A stretch of 64,000 nt of DNA, taken from positions 414,823 through 478,822 of the forward strand of contig NZ_CP149927.1 of NCBI RefSeq assembly GCF_037949285.1, in the 5' to 3' direction. This document shows, one piece after another, positions 51,397 to 59,560 of this stretch. Position numbers and translations under genes: made by a program. The notes beneath the pieces are model-generated. The model made no database searches. It was given only the letters and a program-made list of their open reading frames with translations, and had not been told where the DNA came from. This stretch comes from Thioclava sp. GXIMD4216. Its GTDB lineage: Bacteria > Pseudomonadota > Alphaproteobacteria > Rhodobacterales > Rhodobacteraceae. The stretch's first letter is position 1, and every line of letters starts with the position of its first letter.

Positions 51397-52427
51397 CAGC
51401 GCGCGCCCCGCATCAGGATCAGGGCAAAGGCCGGTGCCCCGACCAGCGCCGTCACCACACCGATGGGCAGCACCTGCCCCGGAACGATGATGCGGGCCAG
51501 AATATCCGCCGCCACCAGAAACACCGCCCCCGCCAGCGCCGAGGCCGGCACAAGGCGCTGGTGGCGGGTGCCGACCAGAAAGCGCATCGCATGCGGAACC
51601 ACCAGACCGACAAAGCCGATCGCCCCCACTTTGGCCACCAGAACCCCCACCATCACCGCTGTGACCGTGATCAGCAAGCCGCGTGTCCTGCGGATATCCA
51701 CCCCCAACGAGGCCGCGCTCTCGGCACCGAAGGTAAAGGCATCCAGTGCACGCCGGTACCAAAGGCACAGCCCGACGCCCAGACAGGTCACAAAGACCGC
51801 TGGGGCCACGTCCTCCCAGCGCACGCCCGACAGATTGCCCATCAGCCAGAACATGATGCCGCGCGCCTGTTCGGCATTGGCCGAGCGGGCAATGATGAAG
51901 GCGGTGAGCGCGTTGAACATCTGGCTCCCCGCGATCCCCGCCAGAATGATGGCCGCCGCCCCCTGATTGCCGCGCCCGCCGCCCGGAATGGCATGGGCCA
52001 GCGCCACCACCGCCCCGAAGGCGGCCAGCGCCCCGACCAATGCCCCCGCAGACATCGACACGGCGCCCGCGCCGATACCCGCCACGCTGACAAGCACCGC
52101 ACCGGTCGAAGCCCCTGCCGAAAGCCCCATCAGATAGGGATCGGCCAGAGGGTTCCGCAAAAGCGCCTGCAAGACCACCCCCGTCAAGGCCAGCCCCGCC
52201 CCGCAACTGGCGGCGACAATGGCGCGGGGCAGACGGTAGCTCCAGATGATACCGGCATCGATGCGGTCCAGCGGATAGCCCGCCTGCCACAGATGATTGG
52301 CCAGAACCTTATAGACGGTGGCCAGCGGCAGGCGGGTCTCGCCAATGGCCGCCCCTGTCAGCACAGTGCCCGCAAGGACCAGCGCGATGCCCCCCCAGAC
52401 CATCCAAGGCGCGGCGGAGGCGCTCAT
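51396..52427 (-). CDS. FecCD/BtuC-type ABC transporter permease
   Basis: 343 residues, about ten hydrophobic segments. A-L-T-G-V-V-L-Q-A-L-L-R-N-P-L-A-D-P and V-G-L-V-V-P-H-A-M-R are hallmark FecCD stretches. Its ATG overlaps the binding-protein stop by 4 bp. Channel of the corrinoid-type importer. Confidence 0.88.
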   Translation of the reverse strand: MSASAAPWMVWGGIALVLAGTVLTGAAIGETRLPLATVYKVLANHLWQAGYPLDRIDAGIIWSYRLPRAIVAASCGAGLALTGVVLQALLRNPLADPYLMGLSAGASTGAVLVSVAGIGAGAVSMSAGALVGALAAFGAVVALAHAIPGGGRGNQGAAAIILAGIAGSQMFNALTAFIIARSANAEQARGIMFWLMGNLSGVRWEDVAPAVFVTCLGVGLCLWYRRALDAFTFGAESAASLGVDIRRTRGLLITVTAVMVGVLVAKVGAIGFVGLVVPHAMRFLVGTRHQRLVPASALAGAVFLVAADILARIIVPGQVLPIGVVTALVGAPAFALILMRGAR

Positions 52428-53452
52428 TCGAAGGTCATATCCGAAAGCGCTTGCGACAGGCTGTCGAGCCCGTAGATGCTGCGCATGGTCGCGCTCATCG
52501 CATGGGCATCCATGACCACGATATGCCCCTCCCGCACGGCTTTCATCTGGCTTGCCACAGGGTCGGTCTTCAGAAAGTCCATCTTGGCCGCGACATCATC
52601 GGCGGGGAAGCGGCGCCGGTCCATTTTGGCGATCACGATCACATCCGGATCCGCTTTGGCAATGGTCTCCCAACCGACGGTAGGCCATTCCTCGTCCGAC
52701 TCGATCACATTACGGATGCCGAGTTTACCCATCATATAGCCCGGCGCACCAAGACGACCGGCCACATAGGGGTCCAGCTCCAGATCCGCCGAGGAGAACC
52801 AGAAAACGGCCGACAGACCTTCGGGCAGGTCCAGCGCCTGCGCGCGCGCCACGGCTTGGGCTTCTGTCGCCTGCAACGCCGATACCAATGTCCGGCCTGC
52901 GGGCTGCACGTTGAAAATCTCGGCAAGCTGGGTGATCCCTTTATAGACCTGCTCGGGGGCAAAGGCCCCGACCCGCGTGCCGTCGCCACCGGTCGAATTG
53001 TCCTTGGTGTCGCAATCGGCGGGCATGATATAGGTGTTGACCCCGACATCGTCGAACATCTCGCGCGTGCCGACAATACCGCTCGGCCCGACATGCCATT
53101 CATATTGCACCGCAACAAGATCCGGCTTCTGCGCCAGAACACTCTCGAAACTGGGATCGTTATCGGCCAGACGCGGGATCGTCGCATTGACATCGGCAAA
53201 TTGCGGCAGCACCGGATTGAACCACACCGAGGTGCCCTTGACCTTTCCTGCCAGCCCCAGCGAATAGAGGATCTCGGTCGCCGACTGTCCGATCGTCACC
53301 GCGCGTTCCGGTGGCGCCTCGATCGTGAGGCGTTTGCCGCAATTTTCTAGCACCAGCGGATACTGCGTAGCCCCCGTCTGTGCTGGCGTTTGCGCCCAAA
53401 GCGGCGTGCTGCCCAAAAGCAGTGCCAGACCGGCCGGTAAAATCAATCTCAT
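52424..53452 (-). CDS. Corrinoid-type (BtuF/FecB-like) periplasmic binding protein
   Basis: 342 residues with signal peptide M-R-L-I-L-P-A-G-L-A-L-L-L-G-S. Class III binding-protein fold, with P-P-E-R-A-V-T-I-G-Q-S-A-T-E and L-A-Q-K-P-D-L-V-A-V-Q-Y-E-W marking the lobes. ATG at 53452 with AAGGAA. Directly downstream of a cobalamin riboswitch, which favours cobalamin or cobinamide over siderophores. A longer upstream reading frame runs through the riboswitch and is not coding. Confidence 0.85.
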   Translation of the reverse strand: MRLILPAGLALLLGSTPLWAQTPAQTGATQYPLVLENCGKRLTIEAPPERAVTIGQSATEILYSLGLAGKVKGTSVWFNPVLPQFADVNATIPRLADNDPSFESVLAQKPDLVAVQYEWHVGPSGIVGTREMFDDVGVNTYIMPADCDTKDNSTGGDGTRVGAFAPEQVYKGITQLAEIFNVQPAGRTLVSALQATEAQAVARAQALDLPEGLSAVFWFSSADLELDPYVAGRLGAPGYMMGKLGIRNVIESDEEWPTVGWETIAKADPDVIVIAKMDRRRFPADDVAAKMDFLKTDPVASQMKAVREGHIVVMDAHAMSATMRSIYGLDSLSQALSDMTFE

Positions 53453-53567
53453 ATGCCCAATTCCTTCAGAAGGACCGGAAAGCACCATATGGGATGACGG
53501 ATCCGCCGCCCCGCAGGGCGAAGGGAGACAACCCACCGACACACCCCGTCCGGTTTGAAAATCCGAT

Positions 53568-53736
53568 GTCGGCAGGTCTCCTGACTGGCGCCTCATCGCC
53601 AGACCGCCCTTCCCAAAGCAGTCGATGCCTGCCTCAGTGGATTCCGGTCCGGCTCTTCGCCTACAGTTGCGGGGGCAGTTCCGGTTCCCGTAGTCCCACG
53701 GGGCGGATTCCCTATTATATCCTCTCGGATACCGAC
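53568..53736 (-). promoter_or_regulatory. Cobalamin riboswitch
   Basis: On the minus strand the conserved core reads AAUCCG, then GGGACUACGGGAAC and CCCCCGCAACUG, then GGGAAGG and the CAGUCAGGAGACCUGCC closing element. A P1 helix GUCGGU (53736-53731) with GCCGAC (53573-53568) closes the fold. A CGCCC/GGGCG hairpin (53507-53520) before the start may act as the expression platform. It represses the ABC-pseudoazurin transcript when adenosylcobalamin is plentiful. Confidence 0.9.
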
Positions 53737-53999
53737 GCGATGTGTTTGTCACCCCCGCGCCCCGAGGTCAAGCGGCCAAAGCCCCCAACTGCGCGATGCC
53801 GCTCTCTGCGCGCCAAATGCCGAAAGGAGCCGCCCGCAACGGGCTCTTGCGCGCAATCCGCCCCGAACCGCCAGCTGTTGCACCAAGGCCAGCCCGACCT
53901 TCCCAGTCCCTGCGCGACAGTTTTGCCCATTTAATTCCCCGCGCTTGCAGCCTAAAATGGCAGCAAGACTGCCTAAAGCCTAAAGGGAGCATTCCGCGC

Positions 54000-56018
54000 A
54001 TGGCCTCGCCGTTTTTTACCGGACCGGAGAATGGCAGGCCGCCGTCTCCCGCCGCCCATCGTTCGCTGATCTACCGTATGGCGCGGCGGCTCGAGGGATA
54101 TTCCATCGGCATGGTGCCGGAATTCATTGGTGTCGCCGAAGGGTTGCGCGCCTCGCTGGCCTTTGCGGTGATGGTGCTGACCGCCGCCGCCAGCGGCGAG
54201 CCGAAGCTGCTTTGGGCGGCATTCGCAGCGTTCTGGGTCTGCCTCTGCGATCCGGGCGGGCGCGACCGGACCCGTATCCGCGCAATGGGCGCCTTCGTGG
54301 CCGCCGGAACCCTTGCCGCCTTTCTCGGTGCGGCCAGCGCGGGGCTTGGCCCGCTTTATGCCAGCCTGACGCTGATCCCGCTGATCTTCCTGCCGGCATT
54401 GGGCGGCATCTTCGGACCAAGCGGGGCCCAATCGGGCACGCTCATCTGTGTGGTGGGCGGGGTCGCCGTCGGGTTTCCCAATGATCCGGTCGCCTCGCTC
54501 CATCTGGCGGGGGCGTTCCTCGTGGGCGGGATCTGGGCGCTGGTGTTCAGTTTCTGGATCTGGAAACTGCGTTCGCAGGGGCCGGCACGGCGCGCGATCG
54601 CTTCGGTCTTCACCCGTCTGGCCGAGATGAACAGCGCCATGGCCGCACGTCTGGGCCGCGAAGAGATCCTCGGGGCGGCAGAACCCGAATACCGTCGCGC
54701 GCTGCGGGCCGCCATCGAACGCGCGCGCGGCACGATCCTTGGTCTGGGCAATGGCCATACCCAGTTCATGGCAGAACTGGGCAGCGCCGACCGGATCTTT
54801 GCGTCCATGATTGCCCTTGACCATATGCTCAGCGATCCGTTGAGCCCCGAGGAAGAAGCCCCCCTTCGCGAACAGTTGGCCCGTATCGGCGCCCTGCTCA
54901 GCGAGGCGCAGATGCAATCCATGACCCGCCATCCCCATCCCGAGCGGCTGGTCTGGGAAGCCGAGGACCTTGCCCGCGCCGCCGACCGCGCCGGTGCGCG
55001 CAGTCAGGCTGTGGTGCGCAATCTGGCCGAAGCCTTCCTGCGTTTTGCCGAACATCTGCGCGGCGACAACCTGTCGGGCAGCGCGCCGCAGCAGGACGGC
55101 ACGCCGCGCCCCAGCTGGCGGCAGATCCCCGATGCGACCTTGCGCCATGCCCTGCGTCTGACGGTGGCAGTGGTGGTGACCTATCTGGTCTGTGTGGCGC
55201 TGGAGATGAAGTATTTCTACTGGGCCACGATGGCCACCATTGTGGTGCTACAGCCCGCGCTCTCGACCACATGGCCGCGCATGCTGGAACGGGTGCTCGG
55301 CTCGATTACGGGGGGGCTTTTTGCCGCTGGCCTGTTGGCCCTGTCGCCGGGGCAACTGCCCCTTCTGGCCGTCATAATCCCGACATCCGCAATCACCATC
55401 GCGTTCAAACGGGTCAATTATACGATCTTCACCATCGGGGTCAGCGCGCTCTTCGTGCTGGTGACCGAGCTGGTCATGCCCAATCACGGCATTGCCCTCT
55501 CGCGGGCGCTGGACAATATTCTGGGGTCGGTCATCGCCTTTGTCGTTGGGGCGACCCTCTGGCCCGGACGCGCCGAGCCGCATTTCCGCGATATTCTGGC
55601 GCAGGCCGTGCAGGCGAATATGGATTATGCCGCCGCCGCCGTGGGCAGCACGAGCCTGCCCGAGCCGGTCGATGCGCTGCGTCGTCAGGCCGGACTGGAA
55701 AGCACCAATGCCGAGACCATCCGCCAGCGCAAGCTGATGGAAGGGCGGCGCGGTGCCGACCAGTTGAACGCGGCGGGCGATGTTCTGGGGGCATTGCGGG
55801 TGCTGGCGGGGGCGGTGACCACCCATGCGCTGATCTCGCCCGAAGCCGATCCAGAGAAAGAGCATCTGCTCCGGCAGACCGCGCAGTCTTTCGCCGATGC
55901 CATCCGCCATGCGGGCGATGCCTCCCTGCCCGCTTTGCCCGCGCAGACCTCGCCCACGGACCTGCGCAAGGCGCTTGAGTTGCTGCAAAACCGGCTTGAC
56001 CTCTATCTGAAAGCCTGA
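54000..56018 (+). CDS. FUSC-family inner-membrane exporter-like protein
   Basis: 672 residues. Two membrane blocks (about 35-190 and 390-545) flank a cytoplasmic helical domain, the layout of FUSC/YccS/AaeB proteins, which are implicated in export of aromatic acids and stress compounds. The second block has Y-F-Y-W-A-T-M-A-T-I-V-V-L-Q-P and F-K-R-V-N-Y-T-I-F-T. ATG at 54000 with AAAGGGAG; a longer upstream frame runs into the riboswitch region. No periplasmic adaptor gene is adjacent. Substrate unknown. Confidence 0.78.
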   Translation: MASPFFTGPENGRPPSPAAHRSLIYRMARRLEGYSIGMVPEFIGVAEGLRASLAFAVMVLTAAASGEPKLLWAAFAAFWVCLCDPGGRDRTRIRAMGAFVAAGTLAAFLGAASAGLGPLYASLTLIPLIFLPALGGIFGPSGAQSGTLICVVGGVAVGFPNDPVASLHLAGAFLVGGIWALVFSFWIWKLRSQGPARRAIASVFTRLAEMNSAMAARLGREEILGAAEPEYRRALRAAIERARGTILGLGNGHTQFMAELGSADRIFASMIALDHMLSDPLSPEEEAPLREQLARIGALLSEAQMQSMTRHPHPERLVWEAEDLARAADRAGARSQAVVRNLAEAFLRFAEHLRGDNLSGSAPQQDGTPRPSWRQIPDATLRHALRLTVAVVVTYLVCVALEMKYFYWATMATIVVLQPALSTTWPRMLERVLGSITGGLFAAGLLALSPGQLPLLAVIIPTSAITIAFKRVNYTIFTIGVSALFVLVTELVMPNHGIALSRALDNILGSVIAFVVGATLWPGRAEPHFRDILAQAVQANMDYAAAAVGSTSLPEPVDALRRQAGLESTNAETIRQRKLMEGRRGADQLNAAGDVLGALRVLAGAVTTHALISPEADPEKEHLLRQTAQSFADAIRHAGDASLPALPAQTSPTDLRKALELLQNRLDLYLKA

Positions 56019-56060
56019 GCGGCGCCTCTTTGCTAGGCAAACGTCCGACCCTCTCCCTGC

Positions 56061-56084
56061 AAATCCGGCGATCACGCCGGATTT
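56061..56084 (+). terminator. Terminator after the FUSC gene
   Basis: 10-bp stem AAATCCGGCG/CGCCGGATTT with an ATCA loop, followed by TCTCTC, 43 bp after the stop. Confidence 0.8.
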
Positions 56085-56151
56085 CTCTCGCCATCGGCCC
56101 GCCGGAGGCGAAGATACGCCCGAGAAACCGCGGATATCTGGGGCAAGGGCG

Positions 56152-57402
56152 ATGAGAATTCTGGTGATCGGGGCAGGTGTGATCGGCACGACCAGCGCAT
56201 GGGCGCTGCAAGAGCAAGGCCATGATGTCTGCCTGATCGAGCGCCAAAGCACCGCCGCCGAGGGCACATCCCACGCCAATGCGGGGATGATCACCCCCGG
56301 CTATACCGCGCCGTGGCCCGCCCCCAAAATCTGGCGCAAACTGCCCAGATGGCTGTTACAGAGCCACACGCCTTTCGCGATATCCCCGCCTCTGTCGCGC
56401 CGTGATCTGCGCTGGATGCTGGCCAGCCTGCGCCAGTGCCGCGCAAGATGCTACACGGCCAATATTCAGGCCATGATGGCCCTGTCGGTCTATAGTCAGG
56501 CGATGATGGCCCGCCTTCGCGACACTGTGCCACTGCACTATGCACAGCGCTTTGGCGGGACATTGCAACTGTTCCGCCATCCCGTCAGCCTGACGGATCT
56601 GCGCCTGCATACCGACTATCTGGATCAGCGCGAGATCCCCTATGAGGTGCTGGACCGCGCGGGCTGCCTTGCCAGGGAACCGGGGCTGGAACGGGCCGAA
56701 ACACCGCCCGTCAGCGGGCTTTACATGCCGCAGGACGAAACCGGTGACTGCTGCCTTTTCACCAGACAGCTTGCCGCCGCCTTTGTCGCACGGGGCGGCG
56801 AGATCCGCTATGACACGCCTGTTTCCGGCCTTCTGGTGGAAAACGGCCATGTGAGAGGGGCGCTGGACCAACAGGGCGAGGCGCTGCGCGCCGAACGGGT
56901 GGTGCTCTGCACCGGTCACGAAACACCAGCCCTGCTGGCCCCGCTGGGGCTGGACCTGCCGATTGCCGCGCTCAAGGGCTATTCGATGACGGTGCCGCTG
57001 CGCATACCTGCCTACGGGCCGCAATCCACCGTGCTGGATGACACCTATAAAGTGGCGCTGACACGGCTGGAGAACACGATCCGCGTGGGGGGCATCGCCG
57101 AGATTGCAGGCGGGCGACAGGGGCTGACCCGACGCCATCTGGAAACCCTGCGCCTGTCACTGGCAAGCCTGTTCCCCGACAGCTATGTAGCCGAAGAGGC
57201 GCAATTCTGGGCCGGTCAGCGCCCCACCACACCGACCAATCTGCCGTTCATCGCAGAGACCGCGCTTGCGGGGCTTTATGTCAATGCCGGTCACGGGACG
57301 TTCGGCTGGACAATGGCCGCAGGCGCGGCAGCTTTGCTGGCCGATCTGGTCAGCGGCACCCCGAGCCCGATTTCCGCAGCCCCCTACAGGGTGCGAAAAT
57401 AA
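56152..57402 (+). CDS. D-amino-acid dehydrogenase-like FAD oxidoreductase
   Basis: 416 residues, DadA type. N-terminal FAD-binding G-A-G-V-I-G-T-T-S-A-W and A-N-A-G-M-I-T-P-G, C-terminal G-H-G-T-F-G-W-T. Oxidises D-amino acids (chiefly D-alanine) to 2-oxo acids, donating electrons to the respiratory chain. ATG at 56152 with CAAGGGCG. No alanine racemase is adjacent. A related glycine or imino-acid dehydrogenase activity cannot be ruled out. Confidence 0.82.
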   Translation: MRILVIGAGVIGTTSAWALQEQGHDVCLIERQSTAAEGTSHANAGMITPGYTAPWPAPKIWRKLPRWLLQSHTPFAISPPLSRRDLRWMLASLRQCRARCYTANIQAMMALSVYSQAMMARLRDTVPLHYAQRFGGTLQLFRHPVSLTDLRLHTDYLDQREIPYEVLDRAGCLAREPGLERAETPPVSGLYMPQDETGDCCLFTRQLAAAFVARGGEIRYDTPVSGLLVENGHVRGALDQQGEALRAERVVLCTGHETPALLAPLGLDLPIAALKGYSMTVPLRIPAYGPQSTVLDDTYKVALTRLENTIRVGGIAEIAGGRQGLTRRHLETLRLSLASLFPDSYVAEEAQFWAGQRPTTPTNLPFIAETALAGLYVNAGHGTFGWTMAAGAAALLADLVSGTPSPISAAPYRVRK

Positions 57403-57484
57403 TCGTTGCACCGCTTGCGCCCCGATAGCGGGCCGACGTAAATTATCCGGCAGGTTCTGGACTGCTTTCATACGGAAAACCATC

Positions 57485-57991
57485 TTGCCCCAACGCGCCG
57501 CTTCCCCGTTTTTTGTGGTCTTCACACTGACCTGCGCCGGATTTCTGTCCGGATGCGGGCTTGGCCATCGGGCCACGCCGGAGGAATGCATGGAACGCGC
57601 CATGTATTTCGAATCCAACCGCTCCAGCCGCGATGGCATGGTGGCCGTGGGCAGCGTGGTGATGAACCGTGTGAAGTCACCGGATTTCCCGAACACCGTC
57701 TGCGGTGTCGTCAGCCAGAAAAACCAGTTTGCCCGCGGGATCATGTCGCGCAAGATGGACACCCGCTCGGCCCCCTATCTGCGCGAGGCCGCCCGCGCCG
57801 TGCTGCGCGGAGAGCGTCACCCCTATATCCAGAACGCGCAGTATTTCCATACCGCCAGCTATCGCGCCTCTTATAACAATATCGATTATGTGCTGACCAC
57901 CGGCGGCAATGCCTTCTATCAAAAACGTCGTCCGGAAAACGTTGTGAATGCCAGCCCGCTGCCGCCTTTGGAAGGCATAACCGGCTATTGA
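57485..57991 (+). CDS. SleB-type cell-wall hydrolase, lipoprotein
   Basis: 168 residues from a TTG at 57485 with CGGA upstream. Hydrolase_2 (SleB) fold with the active-site region R-A-M-Y-F-E-S-N (Glu43) and V-G-S-V-V-M-N-R, acting on peptidoglycan glycan strands. The N-terminus ends in L-S-G-C (Cys24), a lipobox, so it is probably an outer-membrane or inner-membrane lipoprotein. The start lies 82 bp after dadA; no other in-frame ATG is available before the lipobox. Confidence 0.78.
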   Translation: MPQRAASPFFVVFTLTCAGFLSGCGLGHRATPEECMERAMYFESNRSSRDGMVAVGSVVMNRVKSPDFPNTVCGVVSQKNQFARGIMSRKMDTRSAPYLREAARAVLRGERHPYIQNAQYFHTASYRASYNNIDYVLTTGGNAFYQKRRPENVVNASPLPPLEGITGY

Positions 57992-58015
57992 GACCCTAAA
58001 ACGGCGGGGGCGGCC

Positions 58016-59389
58016 TTAGGCCAGCCCAACCACCCGCCCCTTACGGGCCTCGATTTCCCGATACAGCAGCTCGGCAAGGTTTTTGTTGGCGACGGTTTCG
58101 ATGCCCTGAAATCCCGGCGAGGAATTGACCTCCAGCACTTTCGGCCCGTCTTTCGCCCGCAACAGGTCAACCCCCGCGATACCCAGCCCGAAGCTGCGCG
58201 CCGCCTTGACCGCCATCCGCCTTTCCTGCGTGGTGATCTTCACCGCCTCGCCGGTGCCGCCCTGATGCAGATTGGAGCGGAAATCCCCCTCGGCCCCCTT
58301 GCGCTTCATCGCGGCAACAACCTTGCCCCCGATCACCAGACAGCGGATGTCTTCCCCTGCGGCTTCGCGCACGAAATGCTGCACCAGAAAATTCGCCTTC
58401 AGGCCGCGAAACGCCGAAATCACGCTTTCCGCCGCTTTGCGGGTCTCGGCCAGAACGACCCCCTTGCCCTGCGTCGATGCCAGAAGCTTCACGATCAGCG
58501 GCGCGCCGCCCACCAGCTCGATCAGATTCGTCGTGTCCTTGGGCGAGGCCGCAAAGGCCGTATCAGGCATGCCGATCCCCGCGCTTGCCAGTATCTGATG
58601 CGCCCAGAGCTTGTCGCGCGAGGCCATAATCCCGTGAGACCCGTTCACACAATAGGTGCCCAGGGTTTCGAACTGCCGCAGAACGGCAGCGCCGTAAGGA
58701 GTAATCGTGGCCCCGATCCGCGGGATCACCACATCATAGCGGGGCAGCTTGCGCCCGTCATAGTAGATTTCCGGTGCCAGCGTATTGATCGCCATATAGC
58801 AGCGCGTCGTGTCGATCGCATCGACCTTATGGCCCCGCGCGCGTCCCTCATCCACCAGACGCTGGGTCGTATAATTGTCTTCGCGGGTCAGGATGGCGAT
58901 GCGCAGGCTGGGGCGGCTTTGCGCATCGGCGGCCAGCGTCTCATAGGCGGCATAGTTCAATTCGGGTTGCAGACGGCGCACGGCAGGCAGCACCGTCACA
59001 TGATCGCGCAGGGCCTGACGGCCCAGCAACATCCGGCTGGCCATTGTGCTACGGTCGGTCAGCGTGATCTCGATCGGCCAGCTTTCGCCATCCACCGCCA
59101 CCGTGGTGCCGATGACATAGCGCTGCTCGGTCTCGCCATTGGAAGACGTCACCTCGCGCCGGTCCAGTAGCGGTGTCTCGCAGCGGATGGCAATCGCGTC
59201 ATTATCGGGCACCGGATGCAGGGTAAACTGCACCAACGGCGCGTCTGCCGGACCGCTCAGCGTAATCTCCGATGCGTGCAAGGCAGAGGTGCGCGCGCCC
59301 GTATCCACCTTGGCGAGAATGGCCGACACACCGAGATCGGGCAGCGACAGCCATTCTTCCCACCCCATTTGCAACGGCGTCTTTGCCAT
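58016..59389 (-). CDS. RimK-family ATP-grasp ligase with N-terminal peptidase domain
   Basis: 457 residues. An N-terminal aspartic/zinc-type protease domain (about 1-140; V-D-T-G-A-R-T-S-A-L-H and L-L-G-R-Q-A-L) is fused to a RimK ATP-grasp ligase (about 155-457; A-S-R-D-K-L-W-A-H, G-E-D-I-R-C-L-V, E-V-N-S-S-P-G-F). RimK adds glutamates to ribosomal protein S6 or poly-glutamate tails. The domain pairing occurs in many proteobacteria and may process its own products. ATG at 59389. Faces the SleB gene. Confidence 0.82.
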   Translation of the reverse strand: MAKTPLQMGWEEWLSLPDLGVSAILAKVDTGARTSALHASEITLSGPADAPLVQFTLHPVPDNDAIAIRCETPLLDRREVTSSNGETEQRYVIGTTVAVDGESWPIEITLTDRSTMASRMLLGRQALRDHVTVLPAVRRLQPELNYAAYETLAADAQSRPSLRIAILTREDNYTTQRLVDEGRARGHKVDAIDTTRCYMAINTLAPEIYYDGRKLPRYDVVIPRIGATITPYGAAVLRQFETLGTYCVNGSHGIMASRDKLWAHQILASAGIGMPDTAFAASPKDTTNLIELVGGAPLIVKLLASTQGKGVVLAETRKAAESVISAFRGLKANFLVQHFVREAAGEDIRCLVIGGKVVAAMKRKGAEGDFRSNLHQGGTGEAVKITTQERRMAVKAARSFGLGIAGVDLLRAKDGPKVLEVNSSPGFQGIETVANKNLAELLYREIEARKGRVVGLA

Positions 59390-59445
59390 CAGCCAACCCT
59401 TTCGCGCATTTTGTGAAAACATGCCACAGGGAGGAAGACGCCCGT

Positions 59446-59493
59446 ATGACAAAAGAGGCCATCCTCGAACAGCCTCTTCCGCGCCGCCTCTAG
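59446..59493 (+). CDS. Candidate 15-residue small protein
   Basis: ATG at 59446 with a strong GGAGGAAG site 9 nt upstream; encodes M-T-K-E-A-I-L-E-Q-P-L-P-R-R-L then TAG. It lies divergently from the RimK gene in a 171-bp spacer. The strength of the ribosome binding site is its only support. Confidence 0.25.
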   Translation: MTKEAILEQPLPRRL

Positions 59494-59537
59494 CGATCAA
59501 TCAGGCGCAACGCAAGAGCCCCGCACCACACGATCCT

Positions 59538-59552
59538 GCGCCTCACAGGCGC
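59538..59552 (-). terminator. Small hairpin at the end of the hybrid kinase gene
   Basis: GCGCCT/AGGCGC with a CAC loop, 9 bp after the kinase stop. No T-run, so possibly weak. Confidence 0.45.
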
Positions 59553-59560
59553 GTTCCCCC

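Noticed and set aside
50635..52290. 551-codon extension of the ATP-binding protein
   Set aside because: The additional part is an out-of-frame reading of the permease gene; the ATG at 51396 overlaps the permease stop.
52424..53752. Long upstream extension of the corrinoid binding protein
   Set aside because: It runs through the cobalamin riboswitch; the ATG at 53452 gives a proper signal peptide.
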